Below are positions 1 to 10,090 of a stretch of DNA of 11,119 bases, piece after piece (within the stretch, counting starts at the first letter, position 1; the number at the start of each line of letters is the position of its first letter). The DNA comes from Rickettsia endosymbiont of Diachasma alloeum (GTDB lineage Bacteria > Pseudomonadota > Alphaproteobacteria > Rickettsiales > Rickettsiaceae). The notes under the pieces are model-generated. The model made no database searches. It was not told the DNA's origin and saw only the letters and a list, made by a program, of their open reading frames with translations. Both the position numbers and the translations under genes were made by a program. The DNA lies in NCBI GenBank assembly GCA_020404485.1, contig DYDT01000120.1:1-11119 (forward strand). The letters are read 5' to 3'.

Positions 1-350
1 ATTTATTTCAATAAATTTAAAAATGCCATGACTCAAATCATGACAAAACAGCAGATTTTACCGGTAGAAAAATATCATGATGATTCAGAAGTTAAGGAAG
101 CTAATTATGAATTTGAGGGGGAAAATCTAATTTCTAACTTAATCAATTTATATGTTAATTCGCAAATAAATTATGCCCTATTGCAAAATAGAGCAAGTGA
201 AGAAGGGTCAAGAATGACTGCTATGGAAAATGCTACAAATAATGCTCATGATATAATTAATAAGCTAGTGTTAAAATTAAATAGATCAAGACACAGGCAA
301 TTATTACTACGGAGCTGATAGAGATTATAGCGGGTTCGGAGGCTGTGTGA
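1..350 (+). CDS. atpG: ATP synthase F1 gamma subunit, 3' part only, frameshifted near the end
   Basis: Gamma is the central rotating shaft of F1, coupling proton flow to ATP synthesis at the inner membrane. The gene runs in from the left edge in frame 1, and only about the last 105 codons are visible; the ATG at 28 is internal, because the frame is open from base 1 and reads like the family. The motif SRMTAMENATNNA (about 210-248) is the gamma signature. After NRSR (280-291) the frame reads HRQLLLRS and stops at 316-318. If two bases (292-293, a repeated CA) are removed, the frame reads QAIITTELIEIIAGSEAV and stops at 348-350, which is the normal family ending. So either a 2-base insertion shortens and changes the C-terminal helix, or this is a sequence error. 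The coordinates extend to the canonical stop. atpD follows after a palindromic element. The gene identity is secure. Confidence 0.9.
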
Positions 351-353
351 CTC

Positions 354-2068
<1,715 letters not shown>

Positions 2069-2104
2069 TAACGTCATAATAATACGACTCAATAACATTA
2101 TCAT

Positions 2105-2431
2105 ATGAACGAAACAATTAACGTTAAAATTATTACGCCTTTAAATATCGTTTTTGAAGAGCAGGCTAAAATGGTAATGCTTCCAGGTGAAGAGGGTGAA
2201 TTTGGCGTATTGCAGGGTCATGCTCCGATGATTGTTAGCTTAAAAGCTGGATTAATCCAGGTTTACATAGATGATATGCACAAGCCGAAAATTACTTATC
2301 TTATTGCTAACGGTGTAACTGAAGTAACAGGAAGTTATATTAACATTGCTACAGAAACGGCTACTAACGTTACAACTTTAAGTGAAGCAGAAATAACTAA
2401 CAAACTCACTACTCTTCAAAAATCTACATAA
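2105..2431 (+). CDS. atpC: ATP synthase F1 epsilon subunit
   Basis: Epsilon binds the foot of gamma and the c-ring and couples rotation between Fo and F1. The 108 residues include the N-terminal beta-sandwich (about 1-85) with the family motif [17 protein letters not shown] at 26-42. Only one short C-terminal helix follows (about 93-106, [15 protein letters not shown]). Many bacterial epsilons have 130-140 residues with two C-terminal helices that can inhibit ATP hydrolysis. The shorter tail here suggests that inhibitory arm is reduced; this is inference, and short epsilons are usual in this bacterial group. The ATG at 2105 gives the standard N-terminus; the ribosome-binding site is weak. It is the last gene of the ATP synthase operon, 153 bases after atpD. 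Confidence 0.95.
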   Translation: MNETINVKIITPLNIVFEEQAKMVMLPGEEGEFGVLQGHAPMIVSLKAGLIQVYIDDMHKPKITYLIANGVTEVTGSYINIATETATNVTTLSEAEITNKLTTLQKST

Positions 2432-2489
2432 ATATCTTCCATATCGGTATTAATTTGTTTTAAAAATCTACGTTTTGAGGTAAGGTTAG

Positions 2490-2580
2490 GTATAAGCTGT
2501 TATCTAGCTCACTTGTAGCGGGATCTTAGGATACAGTCTGTGTGGTCCAAGATCCCACAGGTACAAGCCACGGAATGACA
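2490..2580. repeat. Palindromic repeat between atpC and acnA (same family as 8465-8545)
   Basis: An imperfect inverted repeat: CTTGTA..GGGATCTT (2512-2526) pairs with AAGATCCC..TACAAG (2549-2567), followed by the tail AAGCCACGGAATGACA ending at 2580. The stretch from 2523 and the tail each match the element at the end of nuoG at 15 of 18 positions (2523-2540 with 8492-8509; 2563-2580 with 8528-8545). The left edge is approximate. The remainder of the 176-base gap holds no gene that I can see and probably contains the acnA promoter. Confidence 0.65.
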
Positions 2581-2598
2581 TCATAACGAATATCAAAC

Positions 2599-2603
2599 GA
2601 GGA
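2599..2603 (+). promoter_or_regulatory. Ribosome-binding site of acnA
   Basis: GAGGA lies four bases before the ATG at 2608. It is the clearest Shine-Dalgarno sequence in the window and supports that start rather than the in-frame ATG at 2617. Confidence 0.7.
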
Positions 2604-2607
2604 AAAT

Positions 2608-5253
2608 ATGCAAAAGATGCATAATTCAGAATATCTTAAAGAATTATCAATTAATAACATCTCATATAAAATTTATGACATAAATAAAGCTGCAAGCGAT
2701 ATAGATTTGCCTTTAAAGAAACTGCCCTATAGTTTGAGAGTGTTGTTTGAGAATGTGCTACGTACCGGTGCAAAACAAAACTTGATGGTATTCAAAGAAT
2801 GGCTAAAGAATAAAAAATCTGATGCGGAAATAGATTTTATGCCGGCAAGGGTTTTGATGCAGGATTTTACAGGTGTACCGGCTATAGTTGATCTTGCTGC
2901 TATGCGTGATGCGATGAAGAAGATAGGTGGTGACCCGCTAAAAATTAATCCGCTTATCCCTGTTGATCTCGTAATAGATCATTCGGTTAGCGTCGATTCT
3001 TATGCATCAGATAGCTCGTTTGATAAGAACGTAAGTATGGAAATGAAGCGTAATATAGAGCGTTATGGGTTTCTTAAATGGGGACAGCAAGCATTTGATA
3101 ATTTTAAGGTAGTGCCGCCAGGTACAGGTATTTGCCATCAGGTAAATCTAGAGTATTTAGCAAAAGTCGTGTGGCATAGCGATGGTGTGGCTTATCCTGA
3201 TAGTTTAGTTGGTACAGATAGCCATACAACCATGGTAAATGGGCTGTCGGTACTTGGTTGGGGAGTTGGCGGGATTGAAGCAGAGGCTGCAATGCTAGGG
3301 CAACCGCTTACTATGATCTTGCCGGAAGTAATCGGCGTAAAGCTCACCGGTAAACTAATAGGTACTGCTACTGCCACCGATTTAGTCTTGAAGATTACCG
3401 AAATGCTACGAAAGAAAAAAGTAGTAGGTAAATTTGTTGAGTTTTATGGCAAAGGGCTTAAAGCTATGACAATTGCCGATCGTGCTACCATTTCTAATAT
3501 GGCACCTGAATATGGTGCTACTTGTGGTTTTTTCCCAATCGATCAGGAAACTATCAAATATCTAGAGTTGACAGGTAGAGATAAGGAGCAAATCAAGTTA
3601 GTAGAAGAATATGCCAAAGCTCAAGGTTTATGGTGTAATTTTGACCATGCAGCAGAATATACTGATATTTTAGAGCTAGATTTATCTGAAGTAGTAAGCT
3701 CGCTAGCAGGTCCAAGACGTCCGCAAGATCGGGTAAATTTAAGCGATGTAGCGAGTGGTTTTAAGAAAGAGTTGCCTACTTTCTCTTCAGAAAATAAAGA
3801 TACTGATAAAAAGCACAAGATAGCAAATCAGAATTACGAAATTGGTAATGGTGACGTGGTGATTGCAGCGATTACTAGCTGTACTAATACCTCTAATCCT
3901 TCTGTGATGATTGGGGCAGCTTTGCTTGCTAAAAAAGCGATAGAGCAAGGGCTTAGAGTTAAGCCTTGGGTTAAAACTTCACTTGCTCCAGGTTCAAAAG
4001 TCGTAACGGAATATTTGAAGAGTAGCGGACTTGATCAATATTTAGATCAATTAGGGTTTAATTTGGTCGGTTATGGCTGCACTACTTGTATCGGTAATTC
4101 AGGGCCTTTAAATGCTGAAATAGAAGGTACTATTAACAAAAACGGATTAGTTGTTGCTTCTGTTTTATCGGGCAATAGAAATTTTGAAGGACGAATTAAT
4201 CCGCTTACTAAAGCTAGCTATCTTGCTTCGCCTATTTTAGTCGTAGCATATGCTCTTAGCGGTAGCCTTAATATTGATCTAACAAATCATCCATTAGGGA
4301 AAAATGACAAAGACCAAGATATTTATTTAAAGGATATTTGGCCAAGTAAAAAAGAAATAGACGAAATAATTGCAAATTCCATTAATTCATCTATGTTTGT
4401 AGAAAAATATTCCGACATATTTAGCGGAACTAAAGAATGGCAAAGTTTAGAGGTAACTAGTAGCTCTACCTACGCTTGGGATAAAAGCAGTACTTATATT
4501 AACAATCCGCCTTATTTTGAAAATATAGGCAATAAGAATAGTATAAAAGATATTAAATCTGCACGAATTTTAGCAATTTTTGGTGATTCTATTACTACCG
4601 ATCATATTTCACCTGCAGGAAGTATAAGTAAAACTAGCCCTGCTGCTAAATATTTAACAGATCATCATATAGAGCCTCTTGATTTTAATTCTTACGGATC
4701 ACGCAGAGGAAACCATGAAGTAATGATGCGTGGCACATTTGCCAATATTCGTATAAAGAATGAAATGTGCAGCGGAGTAGAGGGGGGTTTTACTATAAAT
4801 CAGCTGAAAAACAATCAGCAAACTATCTATGATGCAGCAATGGATTATAAAGCAAATGGTGTATCTGCGGTAATTTTTGCCGGTAAAGAATATGGTAGTG
4901 GTTCATCAAGAGATTGGGCAGCAAAAGGTCCGCAGTTGCTTGGTGTTAAGGCTGTTATTGCTGAAAGTTTTGAGCGAATTCATCGTTCAAATTTAGTCGG
5001 TATGGGAGTATTGCCGCTAATTTTTACAAATAATATGACTCGTTTTGATTTAAAATTAGACGGATCAGAATCTATTGATATTATAGGCTTAAATGAGCAT
5101 ATAAAACCTTATAATCCAGTTAAATGTGTTATAAAAAAACAAAATGGTGAAACGCAAACTATTGATTTAATATTGCAAATATTTACAGATAATGAGATAA
5201 ATTATATAAAGCATGGCAGTATTATGCATTTTGTGGTAGAGAATTTAAAGTAA
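2608..5253 (+). CDS. acnA: Aconitate hydratase A (aconitase)
   Basis: A cytoplasmic TCA-cycle enzyme that interconverts citrate and isocitrate via cis-aconitate using a 4Fe-4S cluster. At 881 residues it is full length for the AcnA/IRP1-type family. The three cluster ligands are C425 (in [10 protein letters not shown]), C491 and C494 (in [14 protein letters not shown]). Substrate-binding blocks include [14 protein letters not shown] in domain 1 and, in the C-terminal swivel domain, [25 protein letters not shown] (697-706) and [10 protein letters not shown] (762-771), which carries the active-site serine and arginine. The start is fixed by the GAGGA site upstream. The next gene begins one base after the stop, so the two may be co-transcribed. 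No residue is missing and the gene appears intact. Confidence 0.98.
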   Translation: MQKMHNSEYLKELSINNISYKIYDINKAASDIDLPLKKLPYSLRVLFENVLRTGAKQNLMVFKEWLKNKKSDAEIDFMPARVLMQDFTGVPAIVDLAAMRDAMKKIGGDPLKINPLIPVDLVIDHSVSVDSYASDSSFDKNVSMEMKRNIERYGFLKWGQQAFDNFKVVPPGTGICHQVNLEYLAKVVWHSDGVAYPDSLVGTDSHTTMVNGLSVLGWGVGGIEAEAAMLGQPLTMILPEVIGVKLTGKLIGTATATDLVLKITEMLRKKKVVGKFVEFYGKGLKAMTIADRATISNMAPEYGATCGFFPIDQETIKYLELTGRDKEQIKLVEEYAKAQGLWCNFDHAAEYTDILELDLSEVVSSLAGPRRPQDRVNLSDVASGFKKELPTFSSENKDTDKKHKIANQNYEIGNGDVVIAAITSCTNTSNPSVMIGAALLAKKAIEQGLRVKPWVKTSLAPGSKVVTEYLKSSGLDQYLDQLGFNLVGYGCTTCIGNSGPLNAEIEGTINKNGLVVASVLSGNRNFEGRINPLTKASYLASPILVVAYALSGSLNIDLTNHPLGKNDKDQDIYLKDIWPSKKEIDEIIANSINSSMFVEKYSDIFSGTKEWQSLEVTSSSTYAWDKSSTYINNPPYFENIGNKNSIKDIKSARILAIFGDSITTDHISPAGSISKTSPAAKYLTDHHIEPLDFNSYGSRRGNHEVMMRGTFANIRIKNEMCSGVEGGFTINQLKNNQQTIYDAAMDYKANGVSAVIFAGKEYGSGSSRDWAAKGPQLLGVKAVIAESFERIHRSNLVGMGVLPLIFTNNMTRFDLKLDGSESIDIIGLNEHIKPYNPVKCVIKKQNGETQTIDLILQIFTDNEINYIKHGSIMHFVVENLK

Positions 5254-5254
5254 T

Positions 5255-6094
5255 ATGCAAAGATATTTAGACCCTACGAATGATGTGGCTTTTAAAAAAT
5301 TGTTTACGGACAAAGCAAGGTTAATCAGTTTTCTCAACAATATAATGAGATTACCGGAAGAGTTAAGAATTATTGATCTTGAATATATTTCAAATGAACA
5401 AGTACCAGATTTAGGACAGAATAAAAGAAGTATAGTAAACGTAAAAGTAAGAGATAATTCCGGCAATATTTATATTGTTGAAATGCAAAATGGCTATGCC
5501 GATGCTTTTTTAGCAAGGATACAATTTTATGGTTGCATAGCTTTTTCTTCGCAATTGAAAAGAGGAAAAGACTATGCTGACCTTGCCCCTGTAGTGATGA
5601 TAGTAATTACTTCCGGATTTCAGGCATTACCTGAAGAAACAGAATGCATTAGTTATCATCAAACTATTAATGTTGGTAACGGTAAGAATCAGCTTAAATG
5701 TTTATCATACGTGTTTGTGGAACTTGATAAATTTAAAAAGGAAGCACATGAGCTTGAGACAATAGAAGATGATTGGTTATATATGATGGCTAAGTTTGAT
5801 AAGGCAAAGGAGCCACCGAAACATACTAAAGATGAGATAGTATTATCAGCTTATAAAACTATTGAACAATTTAATTGGAGTGAAGCAGAATATAATAATT
5901 ATATTAAAGCTATGCTTGCTGCTCAAACAAAGGAATTAAACCAAAAAAGTAAATTCAATGTAGGGAAAGCTAAAAAAAATATAGAAATAGCAAAAGAAAT
6001 GCTACAAGATAATGAACCTGTAGAAAAAATAATTAAATATACTAAGCTTTCAAAAGAAGAAATAGAAAAGTTGAAATTAGAAATAGAGAAATAA
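5255..6094 (+). CDS. Rpn-family PD-(D/E)XK nuclease / putative transposase
   Basis: 279 residues, similar to the Rpn / PD-(D/E)XK nuclease family transposase group, which is multicopy in Rickettsia and many other bacteria. Known members such as E. coli RpnA are DNA endonucleases that promote RecA-independent recombination; some members have been linked to defence. Visible marks are the N-terminal block [13 protein letters not shown] (residues 5-17) and the nuclease core with D67 (VRDNSG) and E76-x-Q78 (IVEMQNG), i.e. the D...ExQ version of the motif. The C-terminus has a repetitive charged helix and ends in [11 protein letters not shown], as is typical. It starts one base after acnA and ends 12 bases before the next gene, so it depends on its neighbours' transcript or lies in one operon with them. 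I see no terminal inverted repeats at its edges. It looks intact; its role here is unknown. Confidence 0.88.
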   Translation: MQRYLDPTNDVAFKKLFTDKARLISFLNNIMRLPEELRIIDLEYISNEQVPDLGQNKRSIVNVKVRDNSGNIYIVEMQNGYADAFLARIQFYGCIAFSSQLKRGKDYADLAPVVMIVITSGFQALPEETECISYHQTINVGNGKNQLKCLSYVFVELDKFKKEAHELETIEDDWLYMMAKFDKAKEPPKHTKDEIVLSAYKTIEQFNWSEAEYNNYIKAMLAAQTKELNQKSKFNVGKAKKNIEIAKEMLQDNEPVEKIIKYTKLSKEEIEKLKLEIEK

Positions 6095-6106
6095 TAAGGT
6101 CAAAAT

Positions 6107-6463
6107 ATGGATAAACAACTTAAGGAATATACCGAAAGTGGTAAGAAAAATTTAATAGTAGTATATATATTATATTTATGCGGAATAGTAGCACCGATAT
6201 TACCTTTAATTGGTGTATTTTTTGCATATCTCAACAAGGATAAAGGCGATAATTTTGCCACTAGCCATTATATATTCTTATTTCGTACTTTTTGCCTTAG
6301 CGTTCTTGCATGGATTGTATGTTTTATATTTACGTTTATTATTATTGGTGTAGTATTATATTTTATTTTAGCTGTTTGGTATATATTACGCATTGCTATC
6401 GGATTTAAATATATGATAAAAGATCAAGCATATCCAAATCCTATGACTTATTGGATTAAGTAA
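6107..6463 (+). CDS. Small DUF4870-like inner-membrane protein
   Basis: 118 residues, mostly hydrophobic, with three likely membrane segments at about 16-41, 58-81 and 81-103. The conserved-looking middle motif SHYIFLFRTF (53-62) and the C-terminal YPNP (109-112) match my memory of DUF4870-type proteobacterial membrane proteins, whose function is not known. A good ribosome-binding site (TAAGG, about 6092-6096) overlaps the stop of the nuclease gene. nuoG starts two bases after this stop, so translation of the pair is probably coupled. The position directly before complex I genes might suggest a link to them, but nothing in the protein shows it. Confidence 0.8.
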   Translation: MDKQLKEYTESGKKNLIVVYILYLCGIVAPILPLIGVFFAYLNKDKGDNFATSHYIFLFRTFCLSVLAWIVCFIFTFIIIGVVLYFILAVWYILRIAIGFKYMIKDQAYPNPMTYWIK

Positions 6464-6465
6464 AG

Positions 6466-8484
6466 ATGATAAAACTTACGATAGATAGTCAAGAAATAGA
6501 AGTGCCGGAGGGTACTACTGTTTATCAAGCCTGCACAAAAGCCGGTAAAGAAATCCCACATTTTTGTTATCATGAGCGGTTAAAAATTGCTGGTAATTGC
6601 CGTATGTGCTTAGTTGAAATGGAAAAATCACCAAAGCCGATAGCTTCTTGTGCAATGCCTGTGGGTAATGGTATGGTTATTCATACTAATACGCCAATGG
6701 TGAAAAAAGCCCGTGAGGGAGTGATGGAGTTTTTACTTGTTAACCACCCTCTTGATTGTCCTATTTGTGATCAAGGTGGTGAATGTGACTTGCAGGATCA
6801 GGCTTTTAAATATGGTAAAGGCACTAATAGATTCCACGAAAATAAACGCTCTATTAAAGATAAATATATGGGTCCGCTGATTAAAACAGCGATGACCAGA
6901 TGTATACAATGTACTAGATGTATTAGATTCGCCAATGATATAGCCGGAATAGAAGAAATGGGGGCTATCCATCGTGGTGAGCATATGGAAGTTACTTCTT
7001 ATTTAGAGCAAACTTTGGACTCTGAAATTTCCGGCAATATGATAGATATTTGCCCTGTTGGAGCTCTTAATTCCAAACCTTATGCCTTTAAAGCTCGTAA
7101 GTGGGAGTTAAGACATACTGTTAGTATTGGTGTGCATGATGCTGAAGGTTCGAATATCCGCATTGATAGCAGAGGTGACGAAGTAATGCGAGTATTACCA
7201 AGAGTTAATGAGGAAATTAACGAAGAGTGGCTCTCAGATAAAAATCGCTTTAGTTATGATGGTCTAAAATATCAGCGTTTAGATCAGCCCTATGTTAGAA
7301 AAAATGGTAAATTAGTCCCTGCAAGATTCGGTGAAGCTTTAAAGGCAATAGCTGATAAAATTAAGTCTATTAAGCTAGAAAAAATTGCTGCTTTTGCTGG
7401 GACTCTTGCTTCCGTTGAAGCAATGTTTATGCTTAAAACTTTCTTACAAAAAATTGGTTGTAATAATTACAGTGTTAATCAGTTTGATTATAAAATTGAC
7501 ACTACGCAGCGAGGAAATTACTTATTTAATACAACTATTGCAGGGCTTGAAAAAGCTGATTTATGCTTGTTAATCGGAGCAAATCCAAGGCAGATAGCAC
7601 CAATTCTAAATAGTAGAGTAGGCGGAAGAGTCCGAGTAGGTTCATTAAAAGTAGCAAGAATAGGAGAGGGACATAACCAAACCTATAAAATTAAGGATTT
7701 AGGAAGTGATCTCAAGGTAATTGAAGAGCTAGTTTCTGGTAAGCATGAATTTGCAGAAGAACTAAAAGCAGCAAAATATCCAATGATTATAGTAGGTGAT
7801 GGTGCTTATGGGCGAAATGATGGATATGCTATATTATCGCTGATCCATAAAATGGTCGATAAATATATCATGCGTGATGATTGGAAAGGCTTTAATATGC
7901 TTCATAATCATGCATCGATGGTTGGGGGGCTTGATATTGGTTTTAATACTGGAGCTAATGAATTAAAGGATATAGAACTTGCTTATCTACTTGGAGCAGA
8001 TGAAGTTGATTTTGATAAGCTCAAATCAGCTTTTATAATATATCAAGGACATCACGGGGATATTGGTGCTACGAAAGCCGATGTTATTTTACCATCAGCT
8101 GCTTATACTGAGCAGAGTGGAATTTACGTGAATTTAGAAGGTAGACCGCAAATAGCCGAAAAGGCAGTATCGCCTGTAGGGAAAGCTAAAGAAGATATAG
8201 CAATTATTAAAGAGCTGGCTGATTATTTGCAAGTGGATATTGGGGTAAGTGATTTACAGGAAGTACGCACAAAGCTTGCTAAAGAATATCCCGTATTTGC
8301 TGATATCGGTAAGATTATAGAGAATAAGTTTGCTAAATTTAGCTCTAAAGATAAATTATCAAAAGAGCCTATAACTTCTAGACCTATTAATTATTACATG
8401 ACTGACGTTATTAGTAAGAATTCTGTAACCATGGTAAGATGTGTTGAGGCTAAGGAGAAAAGATATTGTCATACCGCGACTTGA
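6466..8484 (+). CDS. nuoG: NADH-quinone oxidoreductase subunit G
   Basis: The large peripheral-arm subunit of complex I; it passes electrons from NADH along Fe-S clusters towards quinone. 672 residues. The 2Fe-2S (N1b) ligands are C34, C45, C48 and C62. The N5 4Fe-4S cluster with its histidine ligand has H94, C98, C101 and C107. The N4 cluster has C146, C149, C152 and C196. A molybdopterin-oxidoreductase-like domain follows from about 217 onwards. The extra N7 cysteines of E. coli and Thermus are absent, as in alphaproteobacteria and mitochondria. It starts two bases after the membrane-protein gene. The last five codons (CHTAT) and the TGA lie in a palindromic repeat, with the stop in the hairpin loop, so the natural C-terminus was probably altered by repeat insertion. 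The core is intact. Confidence 0.97.
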   Translation: MIKLTIDSQEIEVPEGTTVYQACTKAGKEIPHFCYHERLKIAGNCRMCLVEMEKSPKPIASCAMPVGNGMVIHTNTPMVKKAREGVMEFLLVNHPLDCPICDQGGECDLQDQAFKYGKGTNRFHENKRSIKDKYMGPLIKTAMTRCIQCTRCIRFANDIAGIEEMGAIHRGEHMEVTSYLEQTLDSEISGNMIDICPVGALNSKPYAFKARKWELRHTVSIGVHDAEGSNIRIDSRGDEVMRVLPRVNEEINEEWLSDKNRFSYDGLKYQRLDQPYVRKNGKLVPARFGEALKAIADKIKSIKLEKIAAFAGTLASVEAMFMLKTFLQKIGCNNYSVNQFDYKIDTTQRGNYLFNTTIAGLEKADLCLLIGANPRQIAPILNSRVGGRVRVGSLKVARIGEGHNQTYKIKDLGSDLKVIEELVSGKHEFAEELKAAKYPMIIVGDGAYGRNDGYAILSLIHKMVDKYIMRDDWKGFNMLHNHASMVGGLDIGFNTGANELKDIELAYLLGADEVDFDKLKSAFIIYQGHHGDIGATKADVILPSAAYTEQSGIYVNLEGRPQIAEKAVSPVGKAKEDIAIIKELADYLQVDIGVSDLQEVRTKLAKEYPVFADIGKIIENKFAKFSSKDKLSKEPITSRPINYYMTDVISKNSVTMVRCVEAKEKRYCHTAT

Positions 8485-8547
8485 TCGCGGTATCTCAGGA
8501 CACAATCTGCGACACAAGAACCTGTGATCAAGCCACGGGGTGACAGA
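8465..8547. repeat. Palindromic element (RPE-like) overlapping the nuoG 3' end
   Basis: Contains a perfect hairpin at 8471-8493: ATACCGCGA, loop CTTGA, TCGCGGTAT. In addition the two ends of the element are inverted copies (8467-8486 with 8526-8545, 16 of 20 positions). The nuoG stop TGA (8482-8484) is in the loop region. The right half resembles the repeat between atpC and acnA, and the left 29 bases recur inverted at 8912-8940. This fits a mobile palindromic element inserted at the end of nuoG. Confidence 0.75.
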
Positions 8548-8609
8548 AATAGAGCTGATCTATACAGCAATGTCGACTTGCTCATATATTTGGTAATTAA
8601 AAAATAAAA

Positions 8610-8901
8610 ATGAAAGAATATTATGTTTATATACTTTCAAATAAACTTAATGGTGTACTTATATATTGGAGTAACTTCTGATATTATAAAACGTGTGTGG
8701 CAACACAAACAAAAAATAATAAAAGGATTTACTACGAAATATAATCTACATAAATTAGTTTATTTTGAACATTTTAATAATATAAATCATGCTATTAATC
8801 GTGAAAAACGCTTGAAAGAATATAAAAGGAAATGGAAATTAGATTTAATCGAAGCTAACAATCCTAATTGGCATGATTTATATGAAGATATTATAAAATA
8901 A
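8610..8901 (+). pseudogene. GIY-YIG endonuclease (URI family), split by a 1-base frameshift
   Basis: From the ATG at 8610 the sequence reads MKEYYVYILSNKLNGVL, the usual N-terminus of small UvrC-like GIY-YIG proteins with the first motif as YVYIL, and then runs to a premature stop. From 8662, in the next frame, it continues as YIGVTSDIIKRVWQHK and runs to the stop at 8899-8901. Removing one base (A8661) joins the halves into a 96-residue protein of normal family length. It would contain the YIG motif, the conserved arginine (IIKRVWQHK) and the NREKRLKEYKRKWK block with the conserved glutamate. As read, the longest single frame begins at an out-of-frame ATG at 8623 and lacks the GIY motif. The family cuts DNA; the role of these short stand-alone members is mostly unknown. 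The gene lies between nuoG and nuoH, bracketed by inverted 29-base repeats. It is either a fresh pseudogene or a sequencing error. Confidence 0.82.
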
Positions 8902-8911
8902 TTTTGATTAG

Positions 8912-8940
8912 ATCCCGCGATCAAGTCGCGGGATGACAAT
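8912..8940. repeat. Solo hairpin repeat just upstream of nuoH
   Basis: A perfect 9-bp stem: ATCCCGCGA (8912-8920), loop TCAAG, TCGCGGGAT (8926-8934), followed by GACAAT. It matches 8465-8493 in reverse orientation at 27 of 29 positions. The two differences are partners in one base pair, so pairing is kept. It ends five bases before the nuoH start codon. There is no T-run, so it is not a classical terminator. Confidence 0.75.
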
Positions 8941-8945
8941 GAAAT

Positions 8946-9965
8946 ATGATAGAACTCTTTTTTGAATATATTTTTTCGTTAATTATAATTGCCTTAAAGG
9001 TGGTGGCGATTACTATCCCATTAATATTATGCGTTGCATATTTAACATATGCTGAGCGTCGTGTAATTGGGCTTATGCAGCTTAGAAAGGGTCCTAATGT
9101 TGTTGGACCATTTGGGCTTTTGCAGCCTATAGCAGATGCGGTAAAGCTATTATTTAAAGAGCCGATCATCCCCTCTAATGCCGATAAAATATTATTTGTC
9201 CTAGCACCGATGATAACCTTTATATTAAGCTTAATCGGTTGGGCAGTTATACCTTTTGCAAAAGGTGTAGTGCTTGCTGATATTAATGTCGGTGTTTTAT
9301 ATATCCTCGCTATTTCTTCCTTAAGCGTTTACGGCATTATTATTGCTGGTTGGGCTAGTAACTCAAAATATGCATTTCTTGGAGCTATACGCTCATCGGC
9401 ACAAATGATTTCTTATGAAGTATCGATGGGGCTTGTTATTATTACTGTGTTGCTAACTACTGGCACGCTGAACTTAAGCCAGATTGTTGAAGCACAGAGG
9501 ACAATACCATGGTGGATTGATTTAATGCTCATGCCGATGGGGGTGGTATTTTTTATTTCAGTGCTTGCCGAAACAAACAGATTGCCTTTTGATTTACCGG
9601 AAGCTGAATCAGAGTTAGTTGCTGGTTATAATGTCGAATATTCCTCTATGGGTTTTGCTTTATTTTTCCTAGGTGAGTATGCTAATATGATATTAGTTAG
9701 TGCAATGACTACGACTTTCTTCTTAGGGGGTTATTTACCACCATTTAATATATCGTGGTTAGATTGTGTTCCAGGTTTCTTTTGGTTTGTTTTTAAAGTA
9801 GGATTTTTGCTATTTTGCTTTTTATGGATTAGAGCAACACTACCACGATATCGTTATGATCAGTTAATGCGTCTTGGCTGGAAAGTATTCTTACCTCTAA
9901 CCTTATTTTGGGTAGTGCTGGTATCGAGTGTACTAACATATACTGATAATTTGCCAAATGTTTGA
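8946..9965 (+). CDS. nuoH: NADH-quinone oxidoreductase subunit H
   Basis: A core membrane subunit of complex I (ND1 homologue) that forms part of the quinone-binding chamber where the membrane arm meets the peripheral arm. At 339 residues with about eight hydrophobic membrane segments it is the usual length. The first family signature surrounds AERRV at 36-40 and continues as [17 protein letters not shown] (45-61). The second is [17 protein letters not shown] (208-224), followed by VAGYNVEYS, with the acidic loop that faces the quinone site. The ATG at 8946 gives the standard N-terminus. No clear Shine-Dalgarno is seen apart from GGGA inside the hairpin at 8930-8933. It is separated from nuoG by the GIY-YIG insertion and from nuoI by a 245-base gap. 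Confidence 0.97.
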   Translation: MIELFFEYIFSLIIIALKVVAITIPLILCVAYLTYAERRVIGLMQLRKGPNVVGPFGLLQPIADAVKLLFKEPIIPSNADKILFVLAPMITFILSLIGWAVIPFAKGVVLADINVGVLYILAISSLSVYGIIIAGWASNSKYAFLGAIRSSAQMISYEVSMGLVIITVLLTTGTLNLSQIVEAQRTIPWWIDLMLMPMGVVFFISVLAETNRLPFDLPEAESELVAGYNVEYSSMGFALFFLGEYANMILVSAMTTTFFLGGYLPPFNISWLDCVPGFFWFVFKVGFLLFCFLWIRATLPRYRYDQLMRLGWKVFLPLTLFWVVLVSSVLTYTDNLPNV

Positions 9966-10061
9966 TATAAGATGATATCTCACATTTATAATGAAAAACT
10001 GACGTTGCTAGCATAAAGCGAGCTTTTATGTTTTAAAAAATTGATGTATTTAGACTTTTTT

Positions 10062-10090
10062 TCTGGATTCCCGCTTTTGCGGGAATGACA
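10062..10090. repeat. Short hairpin repeat between nuoH and nuoI
   Basis: ATTCCCGC (10067-10074), loop TTTT, GCGGGAAT (10079-10086): a perfect 8-bp stem, preceded by CTGG and followed by GACA. GGAATGACA also ends the repeat at 2572-2580, and the solo repeat at 8912-8940 ends similarly (GGATGACA). This suggests a related Rickettsia repeat class. There is no T-run after the stem on either strand, which argues against an intrinsic terminator. The upstream part of the gap (9966-10061) holds a small inverted repeat (CATAAA / TTTATG near 10013-10030) and no gene that I can see. Confidence 0.6.

Noticed and set aside
3104..3818. Several antisense open frames inside acnA
   Set aside because: They lie within strongly conserved aconitase sequence and show no family features of their own.
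5245..5466. Antisense open frame across the start of the Rpn-type gene
   Set aside because: The opposite strand encodes the conserved nuclease N-terminus; the antisense product is not recognisable.
7385..7573. Second open frame on the + strand inside nuoG
   Set aside because: It is a hydrophobic out-of-frame reading of conserved nuoG codons.
8623..8700. Start of the GIY-YIG gene at the ATG at 8623
   Set aside because: That start gives an N-terminus without the GIY motif, whereas the ATG at 8610 in the other frame gives the family N-terminus, so a frameshift explains the data better.
9829..10014. Antisense open frame over the end of nuoH
   Set aside because: It is mostly the complement of conserved nuoH sequence and has no support of its own.
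10067..10086. GC-rich hairpin as an intrinsic terminator after nuoH
   Set aside because: No T-run follows the stem on either strand, and its flanks resemble the dispersed repeats in the window.
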